Positions 63,690-64,000 of a stretch of DNA of 64,000 nucleotides are shown one piece after another. Both the position numbers and the translations under genes were made by a program. The number at the start of each line of letters is the position of its first letter. Position 1 is the stretch's first letter. Under the pieces are notes generated by a model that made no database searches, had not been told where the DNA came from, and saw only the letters and a list, made by a program, of their open reading frames with translations. This DNA is from Tsukamurella spumae (GTDB taxonomy: Bacteria > Actinomycetota > Actinomycetes > Mycobacteriales > Mycobacteriaceae). Where the stretch lies: positions 41,675 to 105,674 of the forward strand of contig NZ_JAAXOQ010000015.1 of assembly GCF_012396015.1 (NCBI RefSeq). The letters run 5' to 3'.

Positions 63690-64000
63690 ATGGCCTTCTC
63701 CGTCCAGATGCCGGCACTCGGCGAGAGCGTCACCGAAGGCACCGTCACCCGGTGGCTCAAGCAGGAGGGTGACACCGTCACGGTCGACGAGCCCTTGCTC
63801 GAGGTCTCGACCGACAAGGTCGACACCGAGATCCCCGCTCCGGCTTCGGGCGTACTGCTGAAGATCCTGGCCCAGGAGGACGATGTCGTCGAGGTCGGTG
63901 GCGACCTGGCGACGATCGGTGAGGCCGGCGAGGCCGCGCCCGCCGCCGCTGCCCCCGCGCCCGCCGCCGAGGACGAGGCGCAGGAGCTGGGCAGCGGTGC
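63690..64000 (+). CDS. dlaT: Dihydrolipoamide acyltransferase (E2), 5' part
   Basis: The first 103 residues of a 2-oxo-acid dehydrogenase E2 subunit run off the window edge. Residues 1-78 are a lipoyl domain with the lipoylation site in [11 protein letters not shown] (K43). An Ala/Pro-rich linker begins after residue 85. In Mycobacteriales this gene (Rv2215, DlaT/SucB) serves pyruvate dehydrogenase and peroxynitrite defence and usually has two or three lipoyl domains. AGAGGAAA precedes the ATG. Confidence 0.92.
   Translation, partial: MAFSVQMPALGESVTEGTVTRWLKQEGDTVTVDEPLLEVSTDKVDTEIPAPASGVLLKILAQEDDVVEVGGDLATIGEAGEAAPAAAAPAPAAEDEAQELGSG

Overview
The window is 64 kb of a high-GC actinobacterial chromosome. 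Gene content and order match the M. tuberculosis H37Rv block from about Rv2171 (lppM) to Rv2215 (dlaT), as I remember that map: lppM, a metF-type gene, idsA2, mptA, the Rv2175c family, pknL, aroG, the Rv2179c exoribonuclease, plsC, Rv2183c-Rv2186c, fadD15, pimB', ripC, Rv2191, trpD, ctaE-qcrCAB, ctaF-ctaC, asnB, adoK, the Rv2204c HesB protein, Rv2206, cobT, cobS, ilvE, gcvT, a leucyl aminopeptidase and dlaT. The host is therefore a member of the Mycobacteriales. A PASTA-bearing PknL, the absence of mmpS3 and ephD, and several insertions argue against Mycobacterium itself. Tsukamurella, Gordonia or a relative is my best guess, but the genus cannot be fixed from the sequence alone.

Layout. 1-3.9 kb: end of a phytoene-desaturase-like oxidoreductase, lppM, and divergent metF/idsA2. 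3.9-11.2 kb: a block absent from the M. tuberculosis order, with an IdeR-boxed Fe-siderophore ABC importer (binding protein, two permeases, ATPase), a thioredoxin-reductase-like flavoprotein, a DDN-type F420 protein and an amidohydrolase. 11.2-23.9 kb: mannan synthesis (mptA), the Rv2175c/PknL signalling pair, a YdcF lipoprotein, an acyl-CoA synthetase, DAHP synthase, an exoribonuclease, PlsC, and a polar amino-acid importer with a fused binding protein-permease. 23.9-27.5 kb: five overlapping minus-strand genes (two START-like proteins, an ArsA-like protein with an altered P-loop, a CxxC protein, a ROK kinase). 27.6-38.7 kb: FadD15, PimB', two NlpC/P60 hydrolases (one behind a c-di-AMP riboswitch), an exonuclease/UvrC-like protein, an Lrp C-terminal-domain protein, a CitE-like lyase, YbaK and TrpD.

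38.8-46 kb: the respiratory bcc-aa3 supercomplex genes ctaE-qcrC-qcrA-qcrB, with ctaC-ctaF on the other strand. Between them lie a strong terminator, a nitroreductase remnant and a GyrI-like gene. 46-53.6 kb: AsnB, a hemolysin-III-like membrane protein under a palindromic operator, adenosine kinase, an ErpA/HesB protein, a DUF3043 membrane protein, a CobU-CobT fusion and CobS. 53.6-55.7 kb: a small accessory patch (MpaB-type DUF2236 protein, an immunity-like protein, a frameshifted small gene, two tandem palindromes). 55.7-64 kb: IlvE, GcvT, an NCS2 permease, an aldonolactone-oxidase/PLP-racemase-fold pair, leucyl aminopeptidase and the start of the dihydrolipoamide acyltransferase.

A recurring feature is a TAnnnT -10 hexamer placed 6-8 bases before the start codon, without a ribosome binding site. 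This indicates leaderless transcripts, and I used it to choose many starts. No rRNA, tRNA, insertion sequence or CRISPR array was seen.
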